DNA from: an uncultured Lachnospiraceae bacterium
Lineage (GTDB): Bacteria > Bacillota > Clostridia > Lachnospirales > Lachnospiraceae
Reading direction: 5' to 3'
DNA length: 10,977 nt
NCBI GenBank assembly: GCA_902489925.1
Contig: CABUBX010000070.1
Span: 1-10,977, forward strand
Made by a program: the position numbers and the translations under genes. Shown in pieces: positions 1 to 7,032 of this stretch (position 1 is the first letter of the stretch; every line of letters starts with the position of its first letter). Below the pieces are notes generated by a model, which made no database searches, was not told the DNA's origin, and worked only from the letters and a program-made list of their open reading frames with translations.

Positions 1-2
1 CC

Positions 3-1382
3 GTCATGCCCCTGATTATGGCTGTTTCCAGTGTTTTTATTATCATGACAACCATTTTTAAAGCCAATGGATTTTTATTTGCCTCAAAGGATGATGACCT
101 ACTGATGTCTCTGCCGATTCAGACAAAGGATATTATATTAAGCCGTTTTGTATCACTTTATCTGTTTGAAGCCGCAATTACCGCACTGATGGTCATTCCG
201 TCACTGATTGTATGGCTCGTATGCCTTGGCTTTGACGCCGCAGTTTTTATCAAAGGGCTTTTTTCTGTATTGTTTATACCGATGATTCCCCTTGCCATTG
301 CGGCGCTCATAGGCATTGTCATAACCTATATTTCCGCCCGATTCAAATACAAGAACCTCGTCATGATTATCTTAAGTATGGCGGGACTTTTGGCAATCAT
401 GTATTTTTCTATGAACGTCGGAAATATAAACACATCGGATTTTACCGAAATAAATACGATGCTGCTTAGCATTATTGTTTCCATATATCCGCCGGCAAAG
501 CTTTTTGCCATGGGCATCAACGGAAACTTGTTCGCTTATGTCGGACTGATTATCTTATCCGTCATTATTTTTTCGGCAGTTATTGCTGTCATTACAGTCA
601 ATTTTAAAAAGCTTACGACATTGCTTTCCTCACACCGTACAAAAAGTCACTATAAAATGGAGACGCTTAAAACCTCAGGTGTTCTGACATCACTCATCGT
701 CAAAGAGTTTAAGCGGTATTTCAGCCTATCCTCTTATGTGCTTAACACGGCATTTTCCATGCTTTTGATGCTTATTTTTGCCATCGCAATATTTTTTATA
801 GACGATATCGAAGTCTTGATTAACATTCCCGGCGCAACCCGGCAGCTTCAAAGCTTTATTCCGGTGATATGCCTCTTTTTCATGGCGCTGTCAAGCACTA
901 CTTACCCTTGTATATCGCTTGAAGGAGAGCAGGTGTGGCTGACCGCAAGCCTGCCGGTTGACTCCAAAACAATTTATTTGTCAAAAATTATGATGAATCT
1001 TATTTTGAGTATGCCGGTATGCTTAATAAGTACAATTTTATTTATTATACGTTTTAAGCCGGATATCACCTACAGCATCATCACTGTCCTTGTGCCTGCC
1101 GCCTGCGGTATATTTATGGCCTTTTTCGGACTGGCCGTCAATCTTAAATTTCCGAATTTCCAGTGGGTAAATGCCACAAGCGTCATTAAACAGGGCGCCG
1201 GCGGCACCATTTGCTCTATAGGCGGACTTATTATCGTCTTTGGCTGTGGGGCGCTTATTCTTATGACGGATATTTCTAAAATTTTAATTTATGGCATCCT
1301 TTTTGCCTGCTTTGTCCTCGGTACATTTATCAGCTGGCAAATTGCGCGCAAAACCCCTCTTATTGACTTAATCAGCCGTTGA
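3..1382 (+). CDS. ABC-2-type exporter permease, 5' end cut by window
   Basis: The reading frame is open to the left edge, so the first Met at base 6 is probably internal and the N-terminus lies upstream. The 459 visible residues are mostly membrane segments, roughly at residues 4-19, 50-74, 84-110, 117-135, 178-199, 246-265, 284-298, 330-350, 356-379, 402-421 and 425-445 counted from the Met at base 6. Two similar cytosolic-loop motifs occur, one near residues 27-48 (KDDDLLMSLPI then SR) and one near 304-327 (EGEQVWLTASLPV then SK). This pattern is typical of large clostridial ABC-2 permeases whose ATPase is encoded next door, here presumably upstream. The transported substrate cannot be told. 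The family call rests on motif memory and topology; the gene ends with TGA that overlaps a promoter for the next unit. Confidence 0.7.
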   Translation, partial: VMPLIMAVSSVFIIMTTIFKANGFLFASKDDDLLMSLPIQTKDIILSRFVSLYLFEAAITALMVIPSLIVWLVCLGFDAAVFIKGLFSVLFIPMIPLAIAALIGIVITYISARFKYKNLVMIILSMAGLLAIMYFSMNVGNINTSDFTEINTMLLSIIVSIYPPAKLFAMGINGNLFAYVGLIILSVIIFSAVIAVITVNFKKLTTLLSSHRTKSHYKMETLKTSGVLTSLIVKEFKRYFSLSSYVLNTAFSMLLMLIFAIAIFFIDDIEVLINIPGATRQLQSFIPVICLFFMALSSTTYPCISLEGEQVWLTASLPVDSKTIYLSKIMMNLILSMPVCLISTILFIIRFKPDITYSIITVLVPAACGIFMAFFGLAVNLKFPNFQWVNATSVIKQGAGGTICSIGGLIIVFGCGALILMTDISKILIYGILFACFVLGTFISWQIARKTPLIDLISR

Positions 1383-1407
1383 CTTGATTTTTAAGTTTTA
1401 GTATAAT
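1379..1407 (+). promoter_or_regulatory. Sigma-A-type promoter of the M16 peptidase operon
   Basis: TTGACT (1379-1384) and TATAAT (1402-1407) are separated by exactly 17 bases. The -35 box contains the TGA stop codon of the permease gene. Transcription would begin near 1414, about 50 bases before the peptidase start. Seen in sequence; activity is inferred. Confidence 0.7.
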
Positions 1408-1409
1408 TT

Positions 1410-1447
1410 TAGCCGGAGACTTTTATTTTAAGACCTCCGGCTATTTT
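1410..1447 (+). terminator. Hairpin terminator of the permease gene
   Basis: A 9-bp perfect stem (TAGCCGGAG at 1410-1418 with CTCCGGCTA at 1435-1443) closes a 16-base AT-rich loop and is followed by only four T residues, so termination may be partial. The left arm overlaps the predicted start site of the downstream promoter. Confidence 0.6.
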
Positions 1448-1465
1448 AAATGAAAGAGGATTTTT

Positions 1466-2737
1466 ATGGCACATATTTGTCAATTGAGTAATCACATACG
1501 CGTTATTTTTGAGCCGATGACCGGTTATCGCTCGGTTGCCGCCGGCGTTTTTGTTGACGTCGGTTCATCCAATGAGACGAAAGCAACAAACGGTATGGCT
1601 CATGTCATTGAGCATATGCTTTTTAAAGGCACAAAAAACCGCGGGGCACGCCAGATTGCAGATGAGATGACAAAAATCGGCGGCAATCTTGATGCTTATA
1701 CAACGAAAGAATATACCTGTTTTTATACACAGACACTTAAAGAACATTTAGAGACGGCAATGGATATTATTGCGGATATGTTTTTAAATGCCTCGCTCAG
1801 CGAAGATGACCTTGCAAAAGAGCTCGGCGTTATATCCGAAGAAATTGATATGTACGAGGACGATGCCGATGAACTTGTTCATGAACTTCTCCAAAAAGAG
1901 GTTTGGAAGGATTCGCCAATCGGCTATATTATTTCCGGAGAAAAAGAAACTGTGCGAAGCTTTCAGCGGGAAGACATTGTAAAATTCATGTCACAGTACT
2001 ACGTCGCCGAAAATATCGTTATTTCCATCGCAGGACATTTCGATGAAGCTTCCGCCTTAAAGCTGCTTGAAGAAAAATTCGGTGCAGTTGCCAGAGGTAA
2101 AAAAAGCGAAAGCTATATCCGGCCTGTATATCATGAGGCAGTTGCCATCAAAGATAAAGCCATCGAGCAAATGCACTTAAATCTCGGCTACGACAGTATT
2201 TCCTATACCCACGAAGATAAATATCTTTTTACCATTGCCAATAATATTATCGGCGGCAATCTAAATTCCCGCCTTTTCCAGACTGTCCGGGAGGAGATGG
2301 GACTGGCCTATTCAATTTATTCTTACGGAAGCTCATTTAAAAACTGCGGCTTATTTCAAATAGACGCGGCTATGAGTCCGGAACAGACGCCCGCCGTTTT
2401 ATCCGCGGTCAAAAAGGTGATTGATAACTTATTTTTAAAACCGATTGATACATGCGAATTAGAGCTTGCCAAAGAGCAGATTAAAACAGAGCTTATCATT
2501 GATACCGAAAGTACACACAACCATATGGAAAGCAATGGCAAGGCATTAATATACGGCGAAACAGTTGTCAGTGTCGATGAAATATTAAAAAACATTGAAG
2601 CAATCACACCAGAAGCTATCAATGATTTTCTGACCCGGTATATAAAAAACAAACGGCCAGCTGCCTGTCTTGTCGGCGATATGAGCCAGCTAAATATGGC
2701 AGAAATTCAAAGCTTATTAGAAAGCTTCAGCGTATAA
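1466..2737 (+). CDS. M16 family zinc metallopeptidase (processing-peptidase-like)
   Basis: This 423-residue protein has the inverted zinc motif HxxEH as HVIEH at residues 46-50, with the third ligand probably Glu126 in the VISEEI segment, 75 residues later. That spacing matches the mitochondrial processing peptidase beta type. The C-terminal half carries the family's second signature, SRLFQTVREEMGLAYSIYS, at 268-286, so both homologous domains are present and the catalytic half is intact. No signal peptide or membrane segment is seen, so it should be cytosolic, like the Bacillus YmxG/MlpA group. The substrate is unknown. The ATG at 1466 is set by an AAAGAGGA ribosome site 5 bases upstream. 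It is first of three closely packed genes with the HAAS protein and rlmH, driven by the promoter at 1379-1407. Confidence 0.93.
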   Translation: MAHICQLSNHIRVIFEPMTGYRSVAAGVFVDVGSSNETKATNGMAHVIEHMLFKGTKNRGARQIADEMTKIGGNLDAYTTKEYTCFYTQTLKEHLETAMDIIADMFLNASLSEDDLAKELGVISEEIDMYEDDADELVHELLQKEVWKDSPIGYIISGEKETVRSFQREDIVKFMSQYYVAENIVISIAGHFDEASALKLLEEKFGAVARGKKSESYIRPVYHEAVAIKDKAIEQMHLNLGYDSISYTHEDKYLFTIANNIIGGNLNSRLFQTVREEMGLAYSIYSYGSSFKNCGLFQIDAAMSPEQTPAVLSAVKKVIDNLFLKPIDTCELELAKEQIKTELIIDTESTHNHMESNGKALIYGETVVSVDEILKNIEAITPEAINDFLTRYIKNKRPAACLVGDMSQLNMAEIQSLLESFSV

Positions 2738-2746
2738 GGAGGTTTT

Positions 2747-3199
2747 ATGAGTAAATACGACTTTTTAGAACAATTAAGAGACTATCTTTCCGGACAGCTC
2801 TCGGAAAGTATTATCCAGAGCCATGTTGATTATTACAGAAACTATATTGAAGCCGAAGTCCGAGGAGGACGTACGGAAAGCGAGGTGCTTTCTGAACTGG
2901 GTGATGCCAGACTTCTCGGCAAAACGATTATCGATGCCGGTCAGGCCACCGGGTATGCCGGCTATTCCTCCGAAAGCTTTACACAGAGTACAAACACTTC
3001 GGACAGTAGTACAGCCGGACAAAAAAAGGGAACTTCAAATAAAAACAGCTTTCTTCATAAAGCTAAAATCCTTCTTATTATTGCACTTATTATTGCCGTT
3101 TTATTTTTTATCGTCCGCTTTGCAGTGCGGCTTCTGCTTTATATTTTGCCGGTCATTGTCATTCTTGCCGTAATTTCGTATTTTGTAAAAAGGCGGTAA
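2747..3199 (+). CDS. HAAS/DUF1700-type small membrane protein
   Basis: The protein has 150 residues. Residues 1-65 form a helical domain (MSKYDFLEQLRDYLSG, then YRNYIEAEV and SEVLSELGDARLLGK), the pattern of the HAAS/DUF1700 domain that is often paired with PadR-type regulators and anti-sigma-like membrane proteins. A Ser/Thr/Gly-rich linker follows at 66-100, then two hydrophobic stretches near 108-123 and 128-146, ending in a basic KRR tail. It is therefore probably a membrane-anchored protein with a cytosolic N-terminal domain. No PadR gene is present beside it, which is the usual partner. An AAGGAGG site overlapping the peptidase stop codon gives the start, and the 9-base gap suggests co-translation. 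Exact function is unknown. Confidence 0.8.
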   Translation: MSKYDFLEQLRDYLSGQLSESIIQSHVDYYRNYIEAEVRGGRTESEVLSELGDARLLGKTIIDAGQATGYAGYSSESFTQSTNTSDSSTAGQKKGTSNKNSFLHKAKILLIIALIIAVLFFIVRFAVRLLLYILPVIVILAVISYFVKRR

Positions 3200-3205
3200 A
3201 AAACT

Positions 3206-3685
3206 ATGAAAATATCCATTATTACAGTTGGAAAAATCAAAGAAAAGTATTTAAGAGATGCCATCGCCGAATACAGTAAAAGGTTAAGCAAATATTGCAA
3301 GCTGGAAATCATTGAGGTTGCCGATGAGAAAACACCGGATGCAGCCAGCGAAATTGTGGAAAATGCTATCCGCACAAAAGAGGGCGAGCGCATTATGAAA
3401 TACGTCAGAGATGATGCCTTCGTCATCACCCTTGAAATTGGCGGGAAAATGCTGACCTCCGAGGGACTTGCCGATAAAATCAATCAGCTCGGCATACAGG
3501 GCAAAAGCCATATTATTTTTATCATCGGCGGCTCTATAGGCCTTGGAACTCAGGTGCTTGCCCGTTCGGATTACGCATTAAGCTTTTCAAAAATGACCTT
3601 TCCGCATCAGCTCATGCGCGTCATATTATTAGAACAAATTTACAGAAGCTATCGGATTATTCACAAAGAACCATATCATAAATAA
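3206..3685 (+). CDS. rlmH: 23S rRNA (pseudouridine-1915-N3)-methyltransferase RlmH
   Basis: RlmH is a SPOUT-class enzyme that uses S-adenosylmethionine to methylate N3 of pseudouridine 1915 in helix 69 of 23S rRNA, acting on assembled 70S ribosomes. The 159-residue length matches the family. Visible signatures are the N-terminal MKISIITVGKIKEKY, the cofactor-binding knot loop IIGGSIGLG at 106-114, TFPHQLMRVILLEQIYR from 131, and the invariant C-terminal HKEPYHK at 153-159. It starts 6 bases after the HAAS gene; its ribosome site (AAAGGCGG, 3189-3196) lies in the end of that gene and is imperfect, so translation is probably coupled. No clear terminator follows. The identification is secure. 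Confidence 0.97.
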   Translation: MKISIITVGKIKEKYLRDAIAEYSKRLSKYCKLEIIEVADEKTPDAASEIVENAIRTKEGERIMKYVRDDAFVITLEIGGKMLTSEGLADKINQLGIQGKSHIIFIIGGSIGLGTQVLARSDYALSFSKMTFPHQLMRVILLEQIYRSYRIIHKEPYHK

Positions 3686-3696
3686 GTCGTGCGCTG

Positions 3697-3723
3697 CGTA
3701 AAATCTTTGTAAAGTTATGTAAA
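3697..3723 (-). promoter_or_regulatory. Three TTTACA-like repeats, possible PhoP-type box
   Basis: On the minus strand, TTTACA, TTTACA and TTTACG occur at 3723-3718, 3713-3708 and 3702-3697, spaced 10 and 11 bases start to start. Six-base TT(A/T)ACA-like units at about one helical turn are the known layout of Bacillus PhoP boxes. The repeats sit 17 bases before a candidate promoter of a phosphate transporter gene. Sequence pattern is seen; regulator identity is inference. A fourth unit is absent, and AT-rich intergenic DNA makes chance matches possible. Confidence 0.35.
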
Positions 3724-3739
3724 ATATAAGCGCAATAGC

Positions 3740-3768
3740 TTGTATTTTTAGGAAAATTCCTGTAAAAA
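3740..3768 (+). promoter_or_regulatory. Candidate promoter of the Na/Pi cotransporter gene
   Basis: TTGTAT (3740-3745) and TAAAAA (3763-3768) have a 17-base spacer. The spacer and its edge hold an inverted repeat, AGGAA-AA-TTCCT (3750-3761), that could be an operator. Neither hexamer is close to consensus, so this is a moderate to weak call. TATATA just downstream is an alternative -10. Confidence 0.35.
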
Positions 3769-3810
3769 TATATACGAATCATTTAATAAATATTTTACAG
3801 GGAGGACATC

Positions 3811-5451
3811 ATGAAATTAACAGACCTTTTCGGTCTCTTAGGAGGCCTTGCATTATTTTTATACGGTATGCAGATGATGAGCGGCGGCCTTGAAGCGGCG
3901 GCCGGAAACAAGATGAAAAAGATTTTGGAAAAGTTGACAGCCAACAGATTTTTAGGCGTTTTAGTCGGTGCAGGTATTACGGCAGTCATCCAGTCATCGT
4001 CAGCAACAACCGTCATGGTTGTCGGATTTGTAAATTCCGGCATGATGACACTTCGACAGGCTGTATGGATTATTATGGGTGCCAATATCGGTACAACAAT
4101 CACGGGACAGCTCATTGCGCTTGATATCGGGCAGCTTGCCCCTTTGATTGCCTTTATCGGCGTCGCACTTATTGTATTTATAAAAAATCGGAAGGTTCAT
4201 AATTATGGACTGATTGTTGCCGGTCTTGGTATGCTGTTCATCGGAATGGAGATGATGAGCGGCGCTATGGAACCTTTAAGAGAGCTTCCTGCCTTTGTAT
4301 CACTGATGACAAAGTTTTCAAACCCTGTACTCGGTATTTTAGCCGGTATGATTTTTACCGCGATTATCCAGTCTTCCTCAGCATCTGTCGGTATCCTGCA
4401 GTCGCTTGCAAAGACCGGACTGATTGCACTTCCGAATGCTGTTTATGTACTTTTCGGTCAGAACATCGGTACATGTATTACCGCCGTCCTCGCATCTATC
4501 GGTACAAGCCGCAGTGCCAAAAGGACAACCATTATCCACTTAATGTTCAACTTGATTGGTACGACACTTTTCACGGCTGTGTGTATACTGACACCGATGA
4601 CAGATTTTGTCGCAGGTCTGACACCTGGAAATGTCTCTGCACAGATTGCAAATATGCACACAATTTTTAATATTGTAACAACACTTTTACTTCTTCCGTT
4701 TGGCAGCTATCTTGCTAAGGCCGCAGAAAAAATACTTCCTGAAAAAGCAGAAGAAAAACAGGAACAGATGCATCTTGAATATTTGCGCCCAATTGAAATG
4801 AAGGGTGAAAGCCACATCGGTCTTTCAGCCATTTTATTAAACGATATTAAAAGGGAACTTTCAAGAATGCTTGAAATGACAAAGGAAAATGTTCGTGAAA
4901 GCTTTGAAATTGTTCTTGGAAAAGCTTCCGAAAAACTTGCCGATGTGGAAGCTCGGGAGGTGTATATTGATTTCTTAAATAAAGAAATTTCAAAATATAT
5001 CGCCAAAGCACTTGTTTCTGAAACAAATGTGAAAACAACAAAGCGTGTCAGTGCACTTTTTAAAGTTTGCGGAAATCTTGAGCGTATCGGTGACCACGCA
5101 ATGAATATCAGTGAATATACAAAGCTGATGCACGAAAAAGGTATTGTTCTTTCGCCGGATGAGTTGTCTGAAATCAGTGACATGCAAAAGACAAGTATTT
5201 TGGCACTTGAGGCACTTGAAACGATTGCAAAGACATCCGATAAGAATATCAAAGCCATTGAACAGTGGGAACAAAAAATTGATGATATGACAGAGCAATT
5301 CAGAGCAAATCAAACAGTGCGTATGCAAAAAGGCAAAACTTCAGATGAGGCCTGTGTCATATATTCAGAAATGTTGACTGATTTTGAGCGTATCGGCGAC
5401 CATGTATTAAATATCGGTCAGGAAATGGGCAAAGGAAAAGTCGGCGCATAA
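3811..5451 (+). CDS. Na+/phosphate cotransporter with C-terminal PhoU-like domain
   Basis: This 546-residue protein imports phosphate with sodium across the cytoplasmic membrane. The N-terminal ~300 residues hold the two inverted Na/Pi-cotransporter repeats, each with the hallmark QSSSA (61-65 and 187-191) and a following NIGT(T/C) motif (92-96 and 218-222). After a charged linker (~300-335) comes a helical PhoU-like domain with two copies of ERIGDH, at 424-429 and 526-531, metal-binding-type motifs of PhoU proteins. This full-length layout is standard for the bacterial NptA/YjbB-like family. The start is supported by GGGAGG at 3800-3805. It is a monocistronic gene ending in a strong terminator, preceded by repeats resembling a phosphate-control site. 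Some family members may move other anions; phosphate is the likeliest substrate. Confidence 0.93.
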   Translation: MKLTDLFGLLGGLALFLYGMQMMSGGLEAAAGNKMKKILEKLTANRFLGVLVGAGITAVIQSSSATTVMVVGFVNSGMMTLRQAVWIIMGANIGTTITGQLIALDIGQLAPLIAFIGVALIVFIKNRKVHNYGLIVAGLGMLFIGMEMMSGAMEPLRELPAFVSLMTKFSNPVLGILAGMIFTAIIQSSSASVGILQSLAKTGLIALPNAVYVLFGQNIGTCITAVLASIGTSRSAKRTTIIHLMFNLIGTTLFTAVCILTPMTDFVAGLTPGNVSAQIANMHTIFNIVTTLLLLPFGSYLAKAAEKILPEKAEEKQEQMHLEYLRPIEMKGESHIGLSAILLNDIKRELSRMLEMTKENVRESFEIVLGKASEKLADVEAREVYIDFLNKEISKYIAKALVSETNVKTTKRVSALFKVCGNLERIGDHAMNISEYTKLMHEKGIVLSPDELSEISDMQKTSILALEALETIAKTSDKNIKAIEQWEQKIDDMTEQFRANQTVRMQKGKTSDEACVIYSEMLTDFERIGDHVLNIGQEMGKGKVGA

Positions 5452-5455
5452 ATTT

Positions 5456-5500
5456 AAGAATCCGGAGAAGCTTCTTATCGAAGTTCCCGGATTCTTTTCA
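5456..5500 (+). terminator. Terminator shared by convergent Na/Pi and MATE genes
   Basis: A 10-bp stem (AAGAATCCGG 5456-5465 with CCGGATTCTT 5487-5496) continues inward with GAA/TTC and CTTC/GAAG after single-base bulges, closed by the loop TTATC. TTTTCATTTC follows on the plus strand, so it should stop the phosphate-transporter transcript well. On the minus strand the tail is less T-rich. The right arm encodes the last residues of the MATE protein, and the MATE stop codon lies in the loop. Confidence 0.85.
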
Positions 5501-6809
5501 TTTCTTTATTATAAATTATTATACCGATAACCATTGTCGTAAATTCTGCCGCTAAAAAGGCAAACCAGATACCGCTGCTGCCGATACATATCGGAAGCAC
5601 ACATACAAACACGGTAATAAGAATACCGCCTCTTAAAAGGCATAAAACCAATGATGACACCGCTTTTGCCACCGACTGAAAATAGCAGATAAACACCATA
5701 TTGATTCCGAGGAATATAAAGCCCGAAAAATAAATACGGATGGCTTTTCCCGACATTTCAAGTATTGCCGCGTCGGGATGGATAAATATATAAGTAAACA
5801 AATTCGGCACAAGCAGTCCCAAAAGAACAAAAATGCCGCAGACAATTACAGACGCTTTTACAGACAATGACTGAATCTCAAGAAGTCGCTTTGATAAACC
5901 GGCGCCGTAATTGATTGATAAAATCGGCTGAGCTGCCTGCTCAATCCCCTTGCAAAGACAGGTAACAATAATTGCCGTATTGCATATGATGCCGTAGACA
6001 GTGACTCCGGTGTTGCCAAAGTATTTTAAAAGCTGCATATTAAAGACAAAAATCGTAAAGCCCGAGGCGGCCTCAATAATAAAGCTTGTAAATCCGTTGA
6101 CAAAAATATCCCTGACATAAACTATCCTGACCGATTTCAAAGAAAATCTCAGCTGATTTTTTGATGACAAAAAATGTGTCAGCAATATAAGCACTGTGAG
6201 CGTCGAGCCGATGACTGTTGCCAGTGCAGCACCCCGCATACCCATCTGCAGCGGATAGACAAACACATAATCGAGAATAATGTTCGTGACACCACCTGCA
6301 ATGACTCCCTTCATCGCAAGTTTTGGTGCGCCGTCATTTCGAATAAAGGTCTGTAAAAACGAAGAAAACAAAAAAGCGCCCGTGCCGCCTATAATCCATG
6401 GAATATAATCCATAATATAACCAATCGTTTCATCGGTTGCCCCAAGCGCCCATGCGATATCCTCCGCAAAAATACTGCAAATAATTGTGGCAAGCACCCA
6501 CACGGTAATATTTAAAACGAGCGCAGTCGAAAAAAATCCATTCGCTTTTTTTTCATTGCCGCTGCCGCGGTATATGGACATTAACACTGAGCCGCCGACA
6601 CCAAATAAAAGTCCAAAGCCAAAAAATACATTATAAACAGGCAGGGCAATATTTAAGGCTGCAACAGCCGTTGCCCCAATGCCTTTACCAATGATAATCG
6701 TATCGGCAAGAACATAGATGGAAGTCACCATAGTTGCGCAGATTGCCGGGATAAGATAATGGAAAAAAAGCTTATTTACCGGCTTTTCAATAAAATCCTT
6801 TGTGTTCAA
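5475..6809 (-). CDS. MATE family multidrug/metabolite efflux transporter
   Basis: The protein has 444 residues, the normal length for a 12-helix MATE antiporter, which exports drugs or metabolites in exchange for Na+ or H+. The N-lobe reads IYVLADTIIIGKGIGATAVA from residue 31, the family's first-helix signature with its conserved Asp36, followed by ALNIALPVYNVFFGFGLLFG and GVGGSVLMS. The repeated second lobe has YGAGLSKRLLEIQ. The start is a TTG codon (6809-6807), not ATG: an AAAGAGG site lies 7 bases upstream and no in-frame ATG is nearby. It converges on the phosphate transporter gene and diverges from aroF. The substrate cannot be deduced. Sequence style resembles the MATE transporters common in gut Clostridia rather than NorM. 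No adjacent regulator gene is present. Confidence 0.93.
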   Translation of the reverse strand: MNTKDFIEKPVNKLFFHYLIPAICATMVTSIYVLADTIIIGKGIGATAVAALNIALPVYNVFFGFGLLFGVGGSVLMSIYRGSGNEKKANGFFSTALVLNITVWVLATIICSIFAEDIAWALGATDETIGYIMDYIPWIIGGTGAFLFSSFLQTFIRNDGAPKLAMKGVIAGGVTNIILDYVFVYPLQMGMRGAALATVIGSTLTVLILLTHFLSSKNQLRFSLKSVRIVYVRDIFVNGFTSFIIEAASGFTIFVFNMQLLKYFGNTGVTVYGIICNTAIIVTCLCKGIEQAAQPILSINYGAGLSKRLLEIQSLSVKASVIVCGIFVLLGLLVPNLFTYIFIHPDAAILEMSGKAIRIYFSGFIFLGINMVFICYFQSVAKAVSSLVLCLLRGGILITVFVCVLPICIGSSGIWFAFLAAEFTTMVIGIIIYNKEMKRIRELR

Positions 6810-6904
6810 AATATAACCTCTTTCTTTAAAAAATCATCTTTCAAAGTCTAACACAATTTATCCTTTTTGAAAAGAACCTATTTGCTCTGTCTGCTTTGTG
6901 CATG

Positions 6905-6929
6905 CACTTTAAAGTGTTAAACTTTAAAG
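6905..6929. promoter_or_regulatory. Paired CTTTAAAG palindromes between divergent genes
   Basis: A perfect 12-bp palindrome, CACTTTAAAGTG (6905-6916), is followed by an 8-bp palindrome CTTTAAAG (6922-6929); the shared ACTTTAAAG units are 15 bases apart. They lie between the MATE start and the aroF -35 box. This is the look of a dimeric repressor's operator, but no regulator gene is in the window and the bound protein is unknown. Confidence 0.4.
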
Positions 6930-6944
6930 CATTAAATATTCTTG

Positions 6945-6973
6945 TTGACAAATCCGTCTTCGGACGGTATTCT
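6945..6973 (+). promoter_or_regulatory. Sigma-A-type promoter of aroF
   Basis: Consensus TTGACA (6945-6950) and TATTCT (6968-6973) are 17 bases apart. The spacer contains the inverted repeat CCGTC-TTCG-GACGG (6954-6967), well placed for a repressor site. Transcription would begin near 6980, giving a leader of about 53 bases with no terminator-like structure. Confidence 0.7.
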
Positions 6974-7032
6974 ATTATATATTGCAAACAGCGGTAAATG
7001 CCGCCCTGACATCAGATAAGGAGGATTCGACC

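Noticed and set aside
2356..2652. A 98-codon minus-strand open frame over the M16 peptidase
   Set aside because: It is antisense to a conserved gene and has no supporting ribosome site or motif.
4707..5258. A 183-codon minus-strand open frame inside the Na/Pi gene
   Set aside because: It is fully antisense to the conserved PhoU-like domain, has a Ser/Phe-rich composition typical of antisense reading, and no recognisable motif.
6923..6951. A minus-strand promoter for the MATE gene (TTGTCA, 17 bases, TTTAAA)
   Set aside because: The -10 is poor and the -35 is merely the complement of the aroF -35 region, so it is not strong enough to annotate.
6982..7032. Extension of aroF to an upstream TTG start
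   Set aside because: The TTG is about 2 bases from the predicted transcription start and has no ribosome site, while ATG at 7033 has a strong one and gives metal-ligand numbering that fits the Thermotoga enzyme.
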